Assembly (NCBI RefSeq): GCF_900167415.1 | Contig: NZ_FUWU01000010.1 | Span: 1 to 64,000 of the forward strand | From: Fibrobacter intestinalis | Lineage (GTDB): Bacteria; Fibrobacterota; Fibrobacteria; Fibrobacterales; Fibrobacteraceae | DNA length: 64,000 nucleotides | Direction of reading: 5' to 3' | In this document: piece by piece, positions 8,654 through 17,983 of the stretch | Layout of the letters: each line of letters starts with the position of its first letter | Numbering within the stretch: position 1 is the first letter of the stretch | Program-made: the position numbers and the translations under genes | Notes under the pieces: generated by a model | Databases searched by the model: none | What the model saw: only the letters and a program-made list of their open reading frames with translations | What the model was told of the DNA's origin: nothing

Positions 8654-9436
8654 ATGAAATTTCTCTTGGCGCCATTTCAATTTTTGGGAAAAATCGTTGT
8701 AAACGGAATTTCCAGCGTCGGAGAGCTGTGTTGCATTCTGTATTGGACGCTTCGCCAAGTTCCCTACGTTTTCCGAACCTGGGGATTGGTTTTAAAGCAG
8801 ATGGTTTCCATTGGCGTATCTTCGATGCCGCTGCTTTTTGTCACGTCCATTTTTACGGGAATGGTAGCCACCGTTCAAGCGTCATTTCAATTTCGAGGGC
8901 TTGTTGCCGACAAATGGGTGGGAACCGCCGCCTGTAAAATGGTGCTGATAGAACTCGGGCCGCTCCTTACAGCCTTGGTTTTAGCCGGACGGGTAGGCAG
9001 CGCCCTTGCCGCAGAAATCGCCTCTATGCGAGAAAAAGAAGAACTGGACGCCCACGAAGTTTTAGGGCTTGATCCTTACCGCTTTCTGGCAATGCCCCGC
9101 TTTGTCGCTTTCTTTACGATGGTGCCGTGCCTAACCATCATATCCAATTGTCTGGCGTTAATCGGCGGCTGGATAGTCGCTGTTCTGGCTCTGGATATTT
9201 CATCCTATACATTTTACACGGGTATGCAATACCTGTTCAATCCGATGGATCTTTTCGGCGGAGCCATTAAATCTTTTGTTTTTGGCGTTGTCATTTTTCT
9301 GCTCGGCTGGTTCCACGGCATCAATGCAGCACCGGGAGCGCGCGGCGTGGGACTGGCGACAAAAGACGCGGTTGTCTCCTGCTGCCTGATGATTTTAATT
9401 TTGGATCTGGCAACAGATGCGATGCTTTTTCAATAG
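8654..9436 (+). CDS. mlaE: MlaE-type phospholipid/lipid-transport ABC permease
   Basis: Inner-membrane permease of an Mla-type system that moves phospholipids between inner and outer membranes. The 260-residue protein has five or six hydrophobic segments and the MlaE-family core SALAAEIASMREKEELDA (about residues 115-135), followed by DPYRFLAMPRF. GAGG lies upstream of the ATG. It is followed 9 nt later by the ATPase gene. No MlaD (MCE) gene lies beside it, so the periplasmic part must be elsewhere. Confidence 0.92.
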   Translation: MKFLLAPFQFLGKIVVNGISSVGELCCILYWTLRQVPYVFRTWGLVLKQMVSIGVSSMPLLFVTSIFTGMVATVQASFQFRGLVADKWVGTAACKMVLIELGPLLTALVLAGRVGSALAAEIASMREKEELDAHEVLGLDPYRFLAMPRFVAFFTMVPCLTIISNCLALIGGWIVAVLALDISSYTFYTGMQYLFNPMDLFGGAIKSFVFGVVIFLLGWFHGINAAPGARGVGLATKDAVVSCCLMILILDLATDAMLFQ

Positions 9437-9445
9437 GAACGGACT

Positions 9446-10249
9446 ATGCCCAATGTGAACATCGATTCCAACGACATCATGATCCAGCTTCGCGGACTCA
9501 AAAAAAGCTTTGGAACCCAGACGGTTTTAGCGGATGTCAATCTGGATATTCGCCGAGGCGAAACCATGGTGATTATCGGACAATCCGGCGGCGGCAAGTC
9601 GGTGATACTCAAACACATGATAGGCCTTTTGCAACCGGACGAAGGCGAAGTCGTAGTCGATGGGGTCACTATCAGCACGCCAAAATTTTTCGACACGCGT
9701 ACGATTCGCAAAAAAATGGGAATGCTCTTTCAAAGCGGTGCCCTCTTCGATAGCATGGACACGGGCGAAAACATCGCATTTGCGCTGCGGGAACATCACC
9801 CGGAACTCTCGGAAAAGCGGGTGCAAGAAATCGTTACGGAAAAATTAAAACTGATCAATCTCGTTCCGGAATTTCGCACCAAAATGCCCAGCGAACTTTC
9901 GGGCGGTATGCGGAAACGCGTCGCCTTGGCGCGAGCCATTGCCTTAAACCCCGAAATTCTCCTTTATGACGAACCGACGACAGGCCTTGACCCCATTACG
10001 AGCGACGTCATCAACGATTTGATTTTGGATATGCAAAGCAAGCTCGGCGTGACCTCCGTCGTGGTAACGCATGACATGGTGAGTGCCTTCAAAGTGGCGG
10101 ACAGAATCGCCATGCTGTATAAAGGGCGAATCATCGAAGTCGGCACGGTAGAAGAAATCAAGAACACGTCGAACCCCTTTGTGCAGCAGTTCATCACCGG
10201 CAAGCGGAAAATCAACCCGGAAGAAACCAGGCCCGTTTCTGGCCAATAG
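9446..10249 (+). CDS. mlaF: MlaF-type ABC transporter ATP-binding protein
   Basis: ATPase partner of the MlaE permease encoded just upstream. The 267-residue protein has Walker A GQSGGGKSV (about residue 49), a Q-loop in MGMLFQSGALFDSM, ABC signature LSGGMRKRVALARA, Walker B ILLYDEPTTGLDP and an H-loop in VVVTHDM. LFQSGALFDSM is typical of the Mla/Ttg2A subfamily. The C-terminal region FVQQFITGKRKI also matches that subfamily. No MCE gene follows; 10250-10404 is non-coding and probably holds the promoter of the next gene. Confidence 0.94.
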   Translation: MPNVNIDSNDIMIQLRGLKKSFGTQTVLADVNLDIRRGETMVIIGQSGGGKSVILKHMIGLLQPDEGEVVVDGVTISTPKFFDTRTIRKKMGMLFQSGALFDSMDTGENIAFALREHHPELSEKRVQEIVTEKLKLINLVPEFRTKMPSELSGGMRKRVALARAIALNPEILLYDEPTTGLDPITSDVINDLILDMQSKLGVTSVVVTHDMVSAFKVADRIAMLYKGRIIEVGTVEEIKNTSNPFVQQFITGKRKINPEETRPVSGQ

Positions 10250-10404
10250 TTGCTAAATTAGCCCATTTCAACGCCAAAAGAGGAAATTCCGTATCAAATA
10301 TCACGCAAATTCCCCTTTGGTATGCCATAAATATGTTACGATGCGGCCAAAAATGTTTAAATTCACTGTGAGTATTTGTCCTTTACAAGAAAGAGGTCTT
10401 TCTT

Positions 10405-11655
10405 ATGCAAAAGAAGTTGGTTTTTGGCTTTGCGGCAGCCGCGCTGGCAGGTAGCCTTTTCATTGCTTGCGGCGATGGGGATGTATCCAGCACTTCTGCG
10501 GATGACGAGAGCAGCGCCTTTTTAAACGATCCGGATTATTATAAAACACTGATCGAATCCGCAACGACAGCCTGCAACGACGACCCCAAGTGCGCGGCGA
10601 ATATCGGCAACATTGTCGTAGAACCCTCTTCAAGCTCGGCAAGCGAAATTACCGAACCGAGTTCGGCTTCCGTTTCTTCCGCATCCATGTCCTCGGCATC
10701 AGTCGTGCCTCCGCTGAGTTCCTCCTCTCCCATTGTGAACCTTTCTTCAGCCAGCGTCATCACGTCAAGTGCGAGCGTCATCGTATCCAGTTCTTCGGTT
10801 GAAATCAAAGACGATGGAACCGTCAATGGGACCTGCGACCCCGTTCCCGCTAAAATTGAAAAGGGAGCAAGCACAAAGTGGACATTTAAACGGGTTACGC
10901 CGCCTGGGATGGCGGGGATGACTGCCCAGCAAAATGCGCTGTTCGACTGGACAATGCCCAACTCCACGGAGGGGACGTTTAGCGAACTTGGCAAAAATGG
11001 AGGCAATGCCGCTACCGCAACTTATACGGCTTCGGGTTCTTTCGGGGCAACTCTCCAAGTGGACGGCAATACCATTCAGTGTTCAGAGCTTCAAGTCAAC
11101 GGTGCTCCGATTACGGGCTGCGTCTGCACGCCGGATGTAGCCAACCCAGATGTCGCCAGCGGTCCCGCCACGGTAACCTGGACGGTTTCCGGCTGTCAAA
11201 CAACCGGAGCCACCATTACAGGATACGCATGGACCGATGCAACGGGAACAGGCGAAACGGCAACCGCTTCGTTTACGGAAAAGGGTCAAGAAATTACGCC
11301 AGTTGTAACCGTTTCGAACGACGACAATACCCAAGAGCAATTCACTTGCGCCGCAGCCAAGGCGGTGAACAGCAGTGCTCCAGAGTATGAAATTTTGAAA
11401 GCCAATGACACGGTAATCTTGCCGGGTGCAGGAACTTATACAATTGCCATGGGTGCGACGAATCCTGGCGGTTGCCAGATTTACTGCAAGAGTGCTACTG
11501 GTGAATCTTGGAGTGCTTCTGTTAACGGAGGTGCGTCAACTTCCGGAACTTATCACGCGTCTCTAACGACGAAAACTTCGGACTGCGCCGGTTCTATGAC
11601 TCTCGAATTGACGGGAGCAACATCCAATGTTGAATGTGGTGCTAACTGGTGGTGA
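10405..11655 (+). CDS. Ser/Ala-linker lipoprotein of unknown function
   Basis: The 416-residue protein has a lipoprotein signal (GFAAAALAGSLFIACG, lipid-anchored Cys about residue 22). A low-complexity linker of Ser/Ala repeats spans about residues 73-133, punctuated by EPSSSSA, SSASVSSAS and VVPPLSSSS. Such linkers are common in secreted and cell-surface proteins of Fibrobacter. The rest has repeated beta-strand-like segments with TATYTASG and paired Cys residues (ITGCVC, PGGCQIYC), suggesting Ig/PKD-like folds with disulfides. GAGG lies before the ATG. A strong terminator follows. No enzymatic motif was recognised; a surface adhesion or structural role is a guess. Confidence 0.8.
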   Translation: MQKKLVFGFAAAALAGSLFIACGDGDVSSTSADDESSAFLNDPDYYKTLIESATTACNDDPKCAANIGNIVVEPSSSSASEITEPSSASVSSASMSSASVVPPLSSSSPIVNLSSASVITSSASVIVSSSSVEIKDDGTVNGTCDPVPAKIEKGASTKWTFKRVTPPGMAGMTAQQNALFDWTMPNSTEGTFSELGKNGGNAATATYTASGSFGATLQVDGNTIQCSELQVNGAPITGCVCTPDVANPDVASGPATVTWTVSGCQTTGATITGYAWTDATGTGETATASFTEKGQEITPVVTVSNDDNTQEQFTCAAAKAVNSSAPEYEILKANDTVILPGAGTYTIAMGATNPGGCQIYCKSATGESWSASVNGGASTSGTYHASLTTKTSDCAGSMTLELTGATSNVECGANWW

Positions 11656-11685
11656 TAACTGCTAGTGCCAGCATCGTGAACTTCA

Positions 11686-11716
11686 AAAAAAAAGCCTCTC
11701 CCCGGAGAGGCTTTTT
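11686..11716 (+). terminator. Rho-independent terminator after the lipoprotein gene
   Basis: A GCCTCTCC/GGAGAGGC hairpin flanked by an A run on the left and CTTTTT on the right. It can work in both directions but suits the plus-strand gene ending at 11655. Confidence 0.85.
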
Positions 11717-11930
11717 CATCCTTTAAAGTTTGCATTTTGAGTGTAGTAAAATTCAAAAGTACAGCAATCTCTAGTATTTTATAGGGAATGCATTCTTCCA
11801 TAAAATTTTGCAATCCAAGCGAGGACATAATTCCAGCGGAAGGCTCTCTTGTCTATGGCCAAGACTGCAAACAGAAACCAGCAGAAAGCAAAGCCCTCTG
11901 TATGGACAACCTCTCCCCGTTTTTGAAATC

Positions 11931-12010
11931 CTCTATCTCTTCTTTCAGGAGCAGTTTCTTCAAATATAGAAAAGTCCATGAGGAAATTCTCCGCCTCTTC
12001 GCGGGGGAAA
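11931..12010 (-). pseudogene. Decayed duplicate fragment of the Rpn-family gene
   Basis: About 80 bp closely match 12321-12404 inside the neighbouring Rpn-type gene, including the shared run 'gcagtttcttcaaatata'. Read on the minus strand it encodes an EEAENFL-like start matching [16 protein letters not shown], but a 2-nt deletion then shifts the frame. It is a leftover of a duplication or of a former second copy. The rest of 11717-12036 contains no supported gene. Confidence 0.7.
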
Positions 12011-12036
12011 TCGGCTCAATTAATGAGATATGTTAC

Positions 12037-12061
12037 AAAAAAGCCCCGCATAAAGCGAGGC
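12037..12061 (-). terminator. Terminator of the Rpn-family gene
   Basis: On the minus strand a GCCTCGC/GCGGGGC hairpin with a 5-nt loop is followed by TTTTTT, 19 nt beyond the stop codon at 12080. Confidence 0.85.
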
Positions 12062-12079
12062 CTAAGTTGGAAATAGAAA

Positions 12080-13069
12080 TTACAAATTTTGGATTTCTTC
12101 TTCGGAAAAACCGGAAACATTCGCGATAAGGTCTAGAGATGCTCCATTGTTTTTAAGAGCTTTCGCCATTTCCCTGCGGGCATTCAAGTCGCCCCTTTCC
12201 ATGCCGATTCCGATGCCTTCGTCGCGCCCTTCCTCGTATCTTGCAGCGAGGGCCTTCTCTTCGGCGTCGGCGATGGTCTCGTAGCCGTAGGCTTCGGATG
12301 TCTTGATGAAGTCCATTTTGAATTCCTCTTTCTCTTCCTTCGGGAGCAGTTTCTTCAAATATAGAAAAGTCTGCGTGAGGAAATTCTCCGCTTCGTCCCG
12401 GGGCAGTTCCTTCAGCATTTTGACGGCGGCGCGCAAGTGCCTCTGCATCTTTTCGCCGTGGAACACGTATTTCATCGCCACGAGTGCCAGTGCAATTTTC
12501 GGGGAGATGTCCCGGATTTCGTTTGTGCTGAAACTATCGCCGATGTCCACCAGCTCCAGGACGAACGGCAGGCCGATGCGGTGGTAGTATTCCGGGTAGT
12601 CCGGGAACATGGTTTTGTTTTCCAAGTCCCAGCTTTCCCTGCCGTTGTAGAAGACGATGGCGACGGTGGGGATGCTCCTTTGGTTCTTGACCATGATGTG
12701 GTACCAATATTTGACGAGCTGAGCAGTGATGTTCGGGTCTTTCGAGGACTTGTGTTCCTCGAGGATGCCGACGAGGAGATCTGCGGAGCGCTTCGCATTC
12801 TCTCTATCTTTTACATCGTTGCTTTCGCCTCCGTCCCCGGCGATCTTGACGGTGAACGCCAGGTCCGCGTAGCCGAAGCTTTCCGTGTCGCTGAAGGATT
12901 CGGAGATTTCCGTGAGGGTCGAGAGGTCCACGGTCTTCAGGAATTCGGAAAGGCTCCTGTTGTTTCGGGCGACGAGGCGCAAAAGTTCCGCGGCCCGGTC
13001 GGGAGCCTTGAAGACGGAGCGGAAATAGGAGTCGTGCCCAGTGCGGGCGTTAGCGTTGTTTTCTTTCAT
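12080..13069 (-). CDS. Rpn/YhgA-like PD-(D/E)XK nuclease family protein
   Basis: The 329-residue protein is of the Rpn (recombination-promoting nuclease, 'YhgA-like putative transposase') type. It begins with [19 protein letters not shown], typical of the family. The nuclease core is visible as YADLAFTVK (metal-binding Asp near residue 69) and ILEEHKSS (E-x-K element near residue 103), followed by [10 protein letters not shown]. The C-terminal third is charged and helical with a short degenerate repeat ([15 protein letters not shown]). Such proteins cut DNA and have been linked to RecA-independent recombination and phage defence. An AGAGGAAA site precedes the ATG. A frameshifted fragment of a second copy lies just downstream. 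Confidence 0.85.
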   Translation of the reverse strand: MKENNANARTGHDSYFRSVFKAPDRAAELLRLVARNNRSLSEFLKTVDLSTLTEISESFSDTESFGYADLAFTVKIAGDGGESNDVKDRENAKRSADLLVGILEEHKSSKDPNITAQLVKYWYHIMVKNQRSIPTVAIVFYNGRESWDLENKTMFPDYPEYYHRIGLPFVLELVDIGDSFSTNEIRDISPKIALALVAMKYVFHGEKMQRHLRAAVKMLKELPRDEAENFLTQTFLYLKKLLPKEEKEEFKMDFIKTSEAYGYETIADAEEKALAARYEEGRDEGIGIGMERGDLNARREMAKALKNNGASLDLIANVSGFSEEEIQNL

Positions 13070-13245
13070 GGATTTCCTCTTTAGAATGCGGAATTTCCCT
13101 ATTGAAAGTCCAATTCCTTTAAACGTTTTTGCAGGCCTTTTTTCTACCGCAATTTGTGTAAAATGTTGCTTGCAGGGATAGGGGCGGCTTTTAAGTCAAA
13201 CCTTGGTTTTGTGCGGCTGCTTGTCCCCCCAAGGCAACCGGCCTT

Positions 13246-13365
13246 TCAAACGATGAAGCGCACATCGTAGCAAGCCACAAGCAACGTAAAATCGTCATTC
13301 AAATGGGTAAAACGCATACCATCATAGCAAGGAGTACCGCGGCGGAAGCTGTCGTTTTCGCCCAT
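13246..13365 (-). CDS. Hypothetical 39-residue protein (possible gene relic)
   Basis: A short frame (MGENDSFRRGTPCYDGMRF..., ending YDVRFIV) with balanced amino-acid composition and only a weak AGAG upstream. It is the only coding-like piece in the otherwise empty 13086-13459 interval. It could be a small gene, the tail of a lost larger gene, or chance. Confidence 0.25.
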   Translation of the reverse strand: MGENDSFRRGTPCYDGMRFTHLNDDFTLLVACYDVRFIV

Positions 13366-13459
13366 TCGGGGCTCTCTTTTAAGAAAAGTTCCAGTTATTT
13401 TGCCTTTTTCTTTCGTTCAAACAAGTCTTAAACGGAGAAAAGCGTTTGCCCCAAAAGAT

Positions 13460-16033
13460 TTAATCACGCTTCTTCAGCCAATTCCCGCAAAGACTCATGG
13501 AAAAGACAACGCTCGTCACTAAAAATACCGCAATGCCGATGCACGCCAAATGCCCGATTCCCTGCAGACCGCGATGCGTCGTAAAGAGAAAGCCGACAAA
13601 ACCCGCGATCGTCGTTGTCGAACTCGCCATCACATTGCGCCCCGTCGTGTCCAAGAGGGTGCGCAACGTCAGATTTTTATCGGAAACCCACGCCGAAATA
13701 AAGTGAATCGTCGCATCGATTCCAATTCCCAAAGTCATCGGAATCACTATCACGTTATAAATACTGATTTTTCCAAATTCAAAAAAGTGCGTCAAAAAAC
13801 CGAGCAAGCCCATCGTAATCAAAAATCCCATTCCAAAAGAAATGCCGCCGGTAAGGAACAGTTTCGGTTTGCGGAAAGAAATCGCGAGTGTCCCCATGAT
13901 GACAATAATAATTGCTCCCGCCAATTTAAAGCTGTCCGCTTTGACCGATTCTATCACGTCGGAAAGGATGAACTGCGAAGAGAACGTGCGAAGATTTTCG
14001 CCGTCAAAATTCCAATGGCCGTAGCGTTCCTGAAATTTATGCAAAGCTTTGGCGTCCCAACTGGGGAAATCCCCATAGATAAATCCAATCTTTCCATAGG
14101 ATCCGTCCTTTTCCCTCAGCAAATCCAAAGTCCACGACGGAATGTCTTCGGCGGTGAACGGATTTTCCACTTGAGAAAGTTTGCGGAGGCTGGCGATGTT
14201 TGCCGAATCCTCGCCCATTGCCCGATCAAAAACTCTGGCATTCGCCAAATCCCGAATTTCTTCGATGATTTCTAAGCGCAATTCCTGCGAATCCTGTGGA
14301 GGAACCAGGCTTTTCAGTGTTAAAAAGCTGCCGAGCATCGAGTCCTTTTCCACCAATAGGCGGACCATCAAAGTATCGTAGAGCAGATCGAGCTGTTCTG
14401 GTTTGGAACCCATAACCGCAGCCGGTGTCGAAGAAACCGCCTTGTTCGATTCCCGCGTGACCTTCGTCGAAATTTTATTTTTCTTCTGCGTTTTTTCCGT
14501 TGAAACACGACGAAGATTTTTCAAATTGTGTTCAAAATCCACATACTGGCAGAAATACAGAGCGAACGCACCTAAAGCAAATCCCACAATCGAAGCCGTT
14601 CTGAAGAATCGGGCGATTTTCTGTTCGCTCCAGGATTTGGGCAAAAGGCTGTTTTGCGGAGCTGCGGGAATGCCGCCGAGACATTTGACAAAAACGGGAA
14701 GCACCAGCACCGAAGTCAGCATACTGAACAGGACGCCCGTCGAAGCCACAATGCCAAATTCATAAAATCCCCGGAAGTTCGATGCAAGAAGGGTCAAAAA
14801 GGCCGCGATCGTCGTGATGCTCGCCAAAATAAACGGTTTGATCATCTTGCTTTGTGCGGCTTCCAAAACCTCTTCCAGCGTCGCATATTTGTGTTTTAAT
14901 TTTTGTGCCGTTCCCAAAATATGAATGGAATAGTCAATGCCAATTCCCAAAATGATAGAAGCGACAAAAACCGTAAACGGATTGAACTTGCCGTAAAAAA
15001 GAGCGGTAAACGCCAACGTCGGGAGGCACGCATACAGCACCGAACCCGTCACGAGAATCGGGCCTTTCACGCTGCGGAAAAAGAACATCGTCAGCAAGAA
15101 AATAAGAACCAGACTGATTCCGAACGAGAAGATACTGTCGTTTGCCACATCATCCACTTCTTTCAAACCTTCATAAGTTCCTTCCACTGTAAAACGAGTG
15201 GGCACAGCATAAGTCCGGCTGTTGAAATTCTGCAACAGCGTATCGGTTTTGGCCAAAATGCGCGTGACAAATTCATAATCCGTCGAAGGTTTTAAAAGCT
15301 TCGCATTGACCACGCCATTATAAAGGATTTTTCCCGTGCTATCGGGCTGCGGACTGCCGATTAAACGAGTTCTCAAATGCGCAGGAATCGTCGATTTGGG
15401 ATTCCATTCCGCCGAAGCGTTTTCCGTTTTCGAGGAATCTTTTTTGAAAAAAGAATCGAATGCACTCAACGCTTCTTCGGGAAGTCCCAGCTCTTGAGGA
15501 ATGCTGGCGTCGAACCAAACCCTTTCTTTTTTCTCTGCCAGGTCTTCGCCCAAAAGGTCCACGACGAGAGGACCATTTTGTCTGCCGATTTCCTGCTGGA
15601 CATCTTCCAGATTGTCGCGAAGGGATTCCAGATGTTTTAACGGAAGGTAGAGCAGCGCGTTATCTTTGAAAAATTGATTTTCGTTATCGATTTGCGTCGA
15701 AACGTAATCACCCTGCCAATTCCGATGAATGTAATCGGCGATAGAATCCTGCAATGCCGCGACCAATTCCACGTCTTCGCTCTGGATGGCAATCATAAAC
15801 CGGTCCGTACTTCCAAAGCGCTCGTAAGATTCGTTCAAAGCGATAACGCTGGGAGTTTTTTCCGGAAGCAAGTGCGCCAAGTCGGCATCCAACTTCAACC
15901 CCGGATAAACAAGAATCGGAAAAGCAAAGGCCAGCGCCAAAAGAATATAAAAAAGCAGAGCCTTGTATTGATGTTTGCAAATAAGTGGAATGTACCAAGC
16001 AGAAAATCTTTCTATCAACGATTTTTTTTCCAT
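13460..16033 (-). CDS. RND/MMPL-superfamily exporter
   Basis: The 857-residue inner-membrane protein has two repeats of the RND arrangement. Each has one membrane helix, a large periplasmic loop and a bundle of five helices. GIGIDYSIHILG (about residue 365) and GIGIDATIHFISAW (about residue 785) are the matching fourth-helix motifs of the two halves. This fits the MMPL/HpnN group, which moves lipids or hydrophobic compounds using the proton gradient. A variable Lys/Thr-rich stretch near residue 525 interrupts the second periplasmic loop. No membrane-fusion or outer-membrane partner is adjacent. The start at 16033 sits 6 nt after a TATATT element and has no ribosome site. Confidence 0.88.
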   Translation of the reverse strand: MEKKSLIERFSAWYIPLICKHQYKALLFYILLALAFAFPILVYPGLKLDADLAHLLPEKTPSVIALNESYERFGSTDRFMIAIQSEDVELVAALQDSIADYIHRNWQGDYVSTQIDNENQFFKDNALLYLPLKHLESLRDNLEDVQQEIGRQNGPLVVDLLGEDLAEKKERVWFDASIPQELGLPEEALSAFDSFFKKDSSKTENASAEWNPKSTIPAHLRTRLIGSPQPDSTGKILYNGVVNAKLLKPSTDYEFVTRILAKTDTLLQNFNSRTYAVPTRFTVEGTYEGLKEVDDVANDSIFSFGISLVLIFLLTMFFFRSVKGPILVTGSVLYACLPTLAFTALFYGKFNPFTVFVASIILGIGIDYSIHILGTAQKLKHKYATLEEVLEAAQSKMIKPFILASITTIAAFLTLLASNFRGFYEFGIVASTGVLFSMLTSVLVLPVFVKCLGGIPAAPQNSLLPKSWSEQKIARFFRTASIVGFALGAFALYFCQYVDFEHNLKNLRRVSTEKTQKKNKISTKVTRESNKAVSSTPAAVMGSKPEQLDLLYDTLMVRLLVEKDSMLGSFLTLKSLVPPQDSQELRLEIIEEIRDLANARVFDRAMGEDSANIASLRKLSQVENPFTAEDIPSWTLDLLREKDGSYGKIGFIYGDFPSWDAKALHKFQERYGHWNFDGENLRTFSSQFILSDVIESVKADSFKLAGAIIIVIMGTLAISFRKPKLFLTGGISFGMGFLITMGLLGFLTHFFEFGKISIYNVIVIPMTLGIGIDATIHFISAWVSDKNLTLRTLLDTTGRNVMASSTTTIAGFVGFLFTTHRGLQGIGHLACIGIAVFLVTSVVFSMSLCGNWLKKRD

Positions 16034-16039
16034 ACGCTA

Positions 16040-16045
16040 AATATA
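16040..16045 (-). promoter_or_regulatory. -10 element of a probable leaderless promoter (RND exporter)
   Basis: TATATT on the minus strand ends 6 nt before the ATG at 16033. A start of transcription at the usual distance would fall on or next to the A of the ATG. No convincing -35 is seen. The left repeat of the island (16063 onward) starts just upstream, so insertion left the -10 region intact. Confidence 0.5.
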
Positions 16046-16062
16046 TAAATATTCCTTTTTCA

Positions 16063-16218
16063 GCCCATCCTAAAACCCGATTTGACCGATAAGCGGTAAA
16101 AAAACGGCAGCGACTATCGGCTTATTTCGCAGGCATCATCTTGTCGTTGCGAAGCAGCGAGCGCAGAACCTGACTTGCGCCTATCGCCCGCTTTCTCCAA
16201 AGTCTAGAAAGGGAATCA
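16063..16218. repeat. Left 156-bp direct repeat flanking the R-M island
   Basis: Identical over all 156 positions, by eye, to 25509-25664. It carries the last ~32 codons, stop and ~59 bp of downstream flank of the sulfatase gene, here detached from the rest of the gene. Sequences diverge immediately outside both ends. It marks one boundary of the inserted cluster. Confidence 0.95.
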
Positions 16219-16351
16219 ACATTCTGATTATCCATGTACAAACAAAATCAATTAGTCAAATCTACAAATTTAAGAGTATTATTTTTTACATCTTAAAAAA
16301 CTATTTTTAAAAACAAAATATTTAACAATCACTAAAAATTGTTTAAGACTC

Positions 16352-17983
16352 ATGGCAAAGGCAAAAAAATCGGAAATCGAAACGCTCAACTTGGATTCGC
16401 TTCTTTTTAAGTGCCGAGACATTCTTCGGCAGGCGCGGAATTCCGGCTCGTTCTTTGAAAAGCGCGACATGATGCTCACGCTCGTCTTCCTGCGCTTTAT
16501 CGGCGAAAAATACGAGGACGGAATCGAAAAACTCCGCGCGGACATTGCGGCGCAGGGTTTGAATCCCGACGACCTGGAAATTCAAAGGGCGTTCTTTGAG
16601 GACGCAACGTTTACGGACGGAACCTACAATCTTGAGAGCGATGCGTGCTGGTCAACAATCATCAACACGCCCGCGCCCAAACTGAACGTCGCGCTCGACA
16701 CCGCGCTCCACAGCATCGCGTCGCATTCCGCCGCGCTCAAAGGCTGCTTTGTGGAAGGCACGTTCACCCAGCGCAATCTCGGCGCGAACGACATCAAAAA
16801 AATCGTGGACGAAGTGAACAAAATTAGCCACAAGACGTTCGGGCAGGAAAAGGATTTGATTGGGCGCGTGTATGAATATTTTCTGAAGGAATTCGCCGTG
16901 AACGCCACAAAGGAAGAGGGCGAATTCTACACGCCGCATGATGTCGTCCAGCTGATTGCCGCAATGATTGAGCCGTTCGACGGAACGCTCTACGACCCGT
17001 GCTGCGGCTCCGGCGGAATGTTCATCCAGAGCGCCGCGCTCGTCAAAGCCCGGCAAGGCGACATCAGCGCAGTCAACGTGTTCGGGCAGGAAAAGGAGGC
17101 GGCGACGTGGCGGCTTGCCAAGATGAATCTCGCGCTCCGGGGAATCAGCCATCACTTGGGTGAAACAAGCGACTCCACTTTTTTGAACGACCAGCACCGC
17201 GGAATCTACTTTGACTACATTATGGCAAATCCGCCGTTCAACCTGAAAGGCTGGTGGAACGAAAACTTGCGGAGCGACCCGCGCTGGGCGGATTATCCTG
17301 TGCCGCCGGAAAGCAACGCAAACTACGCGTGGATTCTGCACATCCTTTCGCACCTCAAAAAGCAGTCGGGCGTGGCGGGATTCCTTTTGGCGAACGGCGC
17401 GCTCGGCGACGGCGACGCGTTTGAAATCAGAAAGAAACTCATTCAGAATGACAAAATTGAAGCAATCATCGTTTTGCCGCGCGAACTTTTTATCACCACC
17501 GACATCAGCGTTACGCTCTGGATTTTGAACGCGAACAAAACAGGCGGCGCATACCACAAACGCACGCTTCGGAACCGCACCGGCGAGATTCTCTTTATGG
17601 ACTTGCGCACTTGGCAGGAAAATCCAGTCAAAAACGAAAACAAAAAGAAAGTGCTTTTGTCGCCGGAGCAGATTCAAAAGGCGGCGGACATTTACCACAC
17701 GTGGCAGAACGAAGGCACGGACGGCGCGCACTACGAAGTGCCGGAACTTTACCGCAGCGTAAAACTTTCTGAAATCGAAGAGAAAAACTTTTCGCTCGTC
17801 CCGTCAAAATACATCGAGTTCATCGACCACGACTTGGAGATTGATTTTCCGGCGGAAATGAAACGCATTCAATCTGAAATGACCGCACTCCTTGCGCGTG
17901 AGGAAAAAAGCCGCGCGCTTCTAAAAGACGCGTTCGCAGGAATCGGCTACGGGATTGACGGCACAGACGGAGGCGAATCATGA
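16352..17983 (+). CDS. hsdM: Type I restriction-modification DNA methyltransferase subunit
   Basis: N6-adenine methyltransferase subunit that modifies the site chosen by HsdS. The 543-residue protein has the HsdM N-terminal helical domain (SLLFKCRDILRQARNSGSFF), then FYTPHDVVQLIAAMIEP. The AdoMet motif DPCCGSGGMF is near residue 215 and the catalytic NPPF at about residues 293-296 (ANPPFNLKGWW). The length is normal. The 130 bp before it (16219-16351) are very AT-rich and must hold the island promoter. Its stop overlaps the next gene's start by 4 nt. Confidence 0.96.
   Translation: MAKAKKSEIETLNLDSLLFKCRDILRQARNSGSFFEKRDMMLTLVFLRFIGEKYEDGIEKLRADIAAQGLNPDDLEIQRAFFEDATFTDGTYNLESDACWSTIINTPAPKLNVALDTALHSIASHSAALKGCFVEGTFTQRNLGANDIKKIVDEVNKISHKTFGQEKDLIGRVYEYFLKEFAVNATKEEGEFYTPHDVVQLIAAMIEPFDGTLYDPCCGSGGMFIQSAALVKARQGDISAVNVFGQEKEAATWRLAKMNLALRGISHHLGETSDSTFLNDQHRGIYFDYIMANPPFNLKGWWNENLRSDPRWADYPVPPESNANYAWILHILSHLKKQSGVAGFLLANGALGDGDAFEIRKKLIQNDKIEAIIVLPRELFITTDISVTLWILNANKTGGAYHKRTLRNRTGEILFMDLRTWQENPVKNENKKKVLLSPEQIQKAADIYHTWQNEGTDGAHYEVPELYRSVKLSEIEEKNFSLVPSKYIEFIDHDLEIDFPAEMKRIQSEMTALLAREEKSRALLKDAFAGIGYGIDGTDGGES

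Noticed and set aside
11788-12129. 113-residue plus-strand frame
   Set aside because: Covers the Rpn fragment and the terminator on the opposite strand; no family pattern.
12437-13084. 215-residue plus-strand frame opposite the Rpn-type gene
   Set aside because: Shadow of a real minus-strand gene with clear family motifs; composition is atypical.
16063-16218. Integrase attachment site in the strict sense
   Set aside because: No integrase is encoded in the island and the 156-bp shared region is longer than usual cores, so only 'direct repeat boundary' is claimed.
16652-17731. Long minus-strand frame opposite hsdM, and a similar one opposite rhuM/hsdR (21930-23156)
   Set aside because: Long antisense frames are expected in GC-rich codons; hsdM, rhuM and hsdR are unmistakable on the plus strand.
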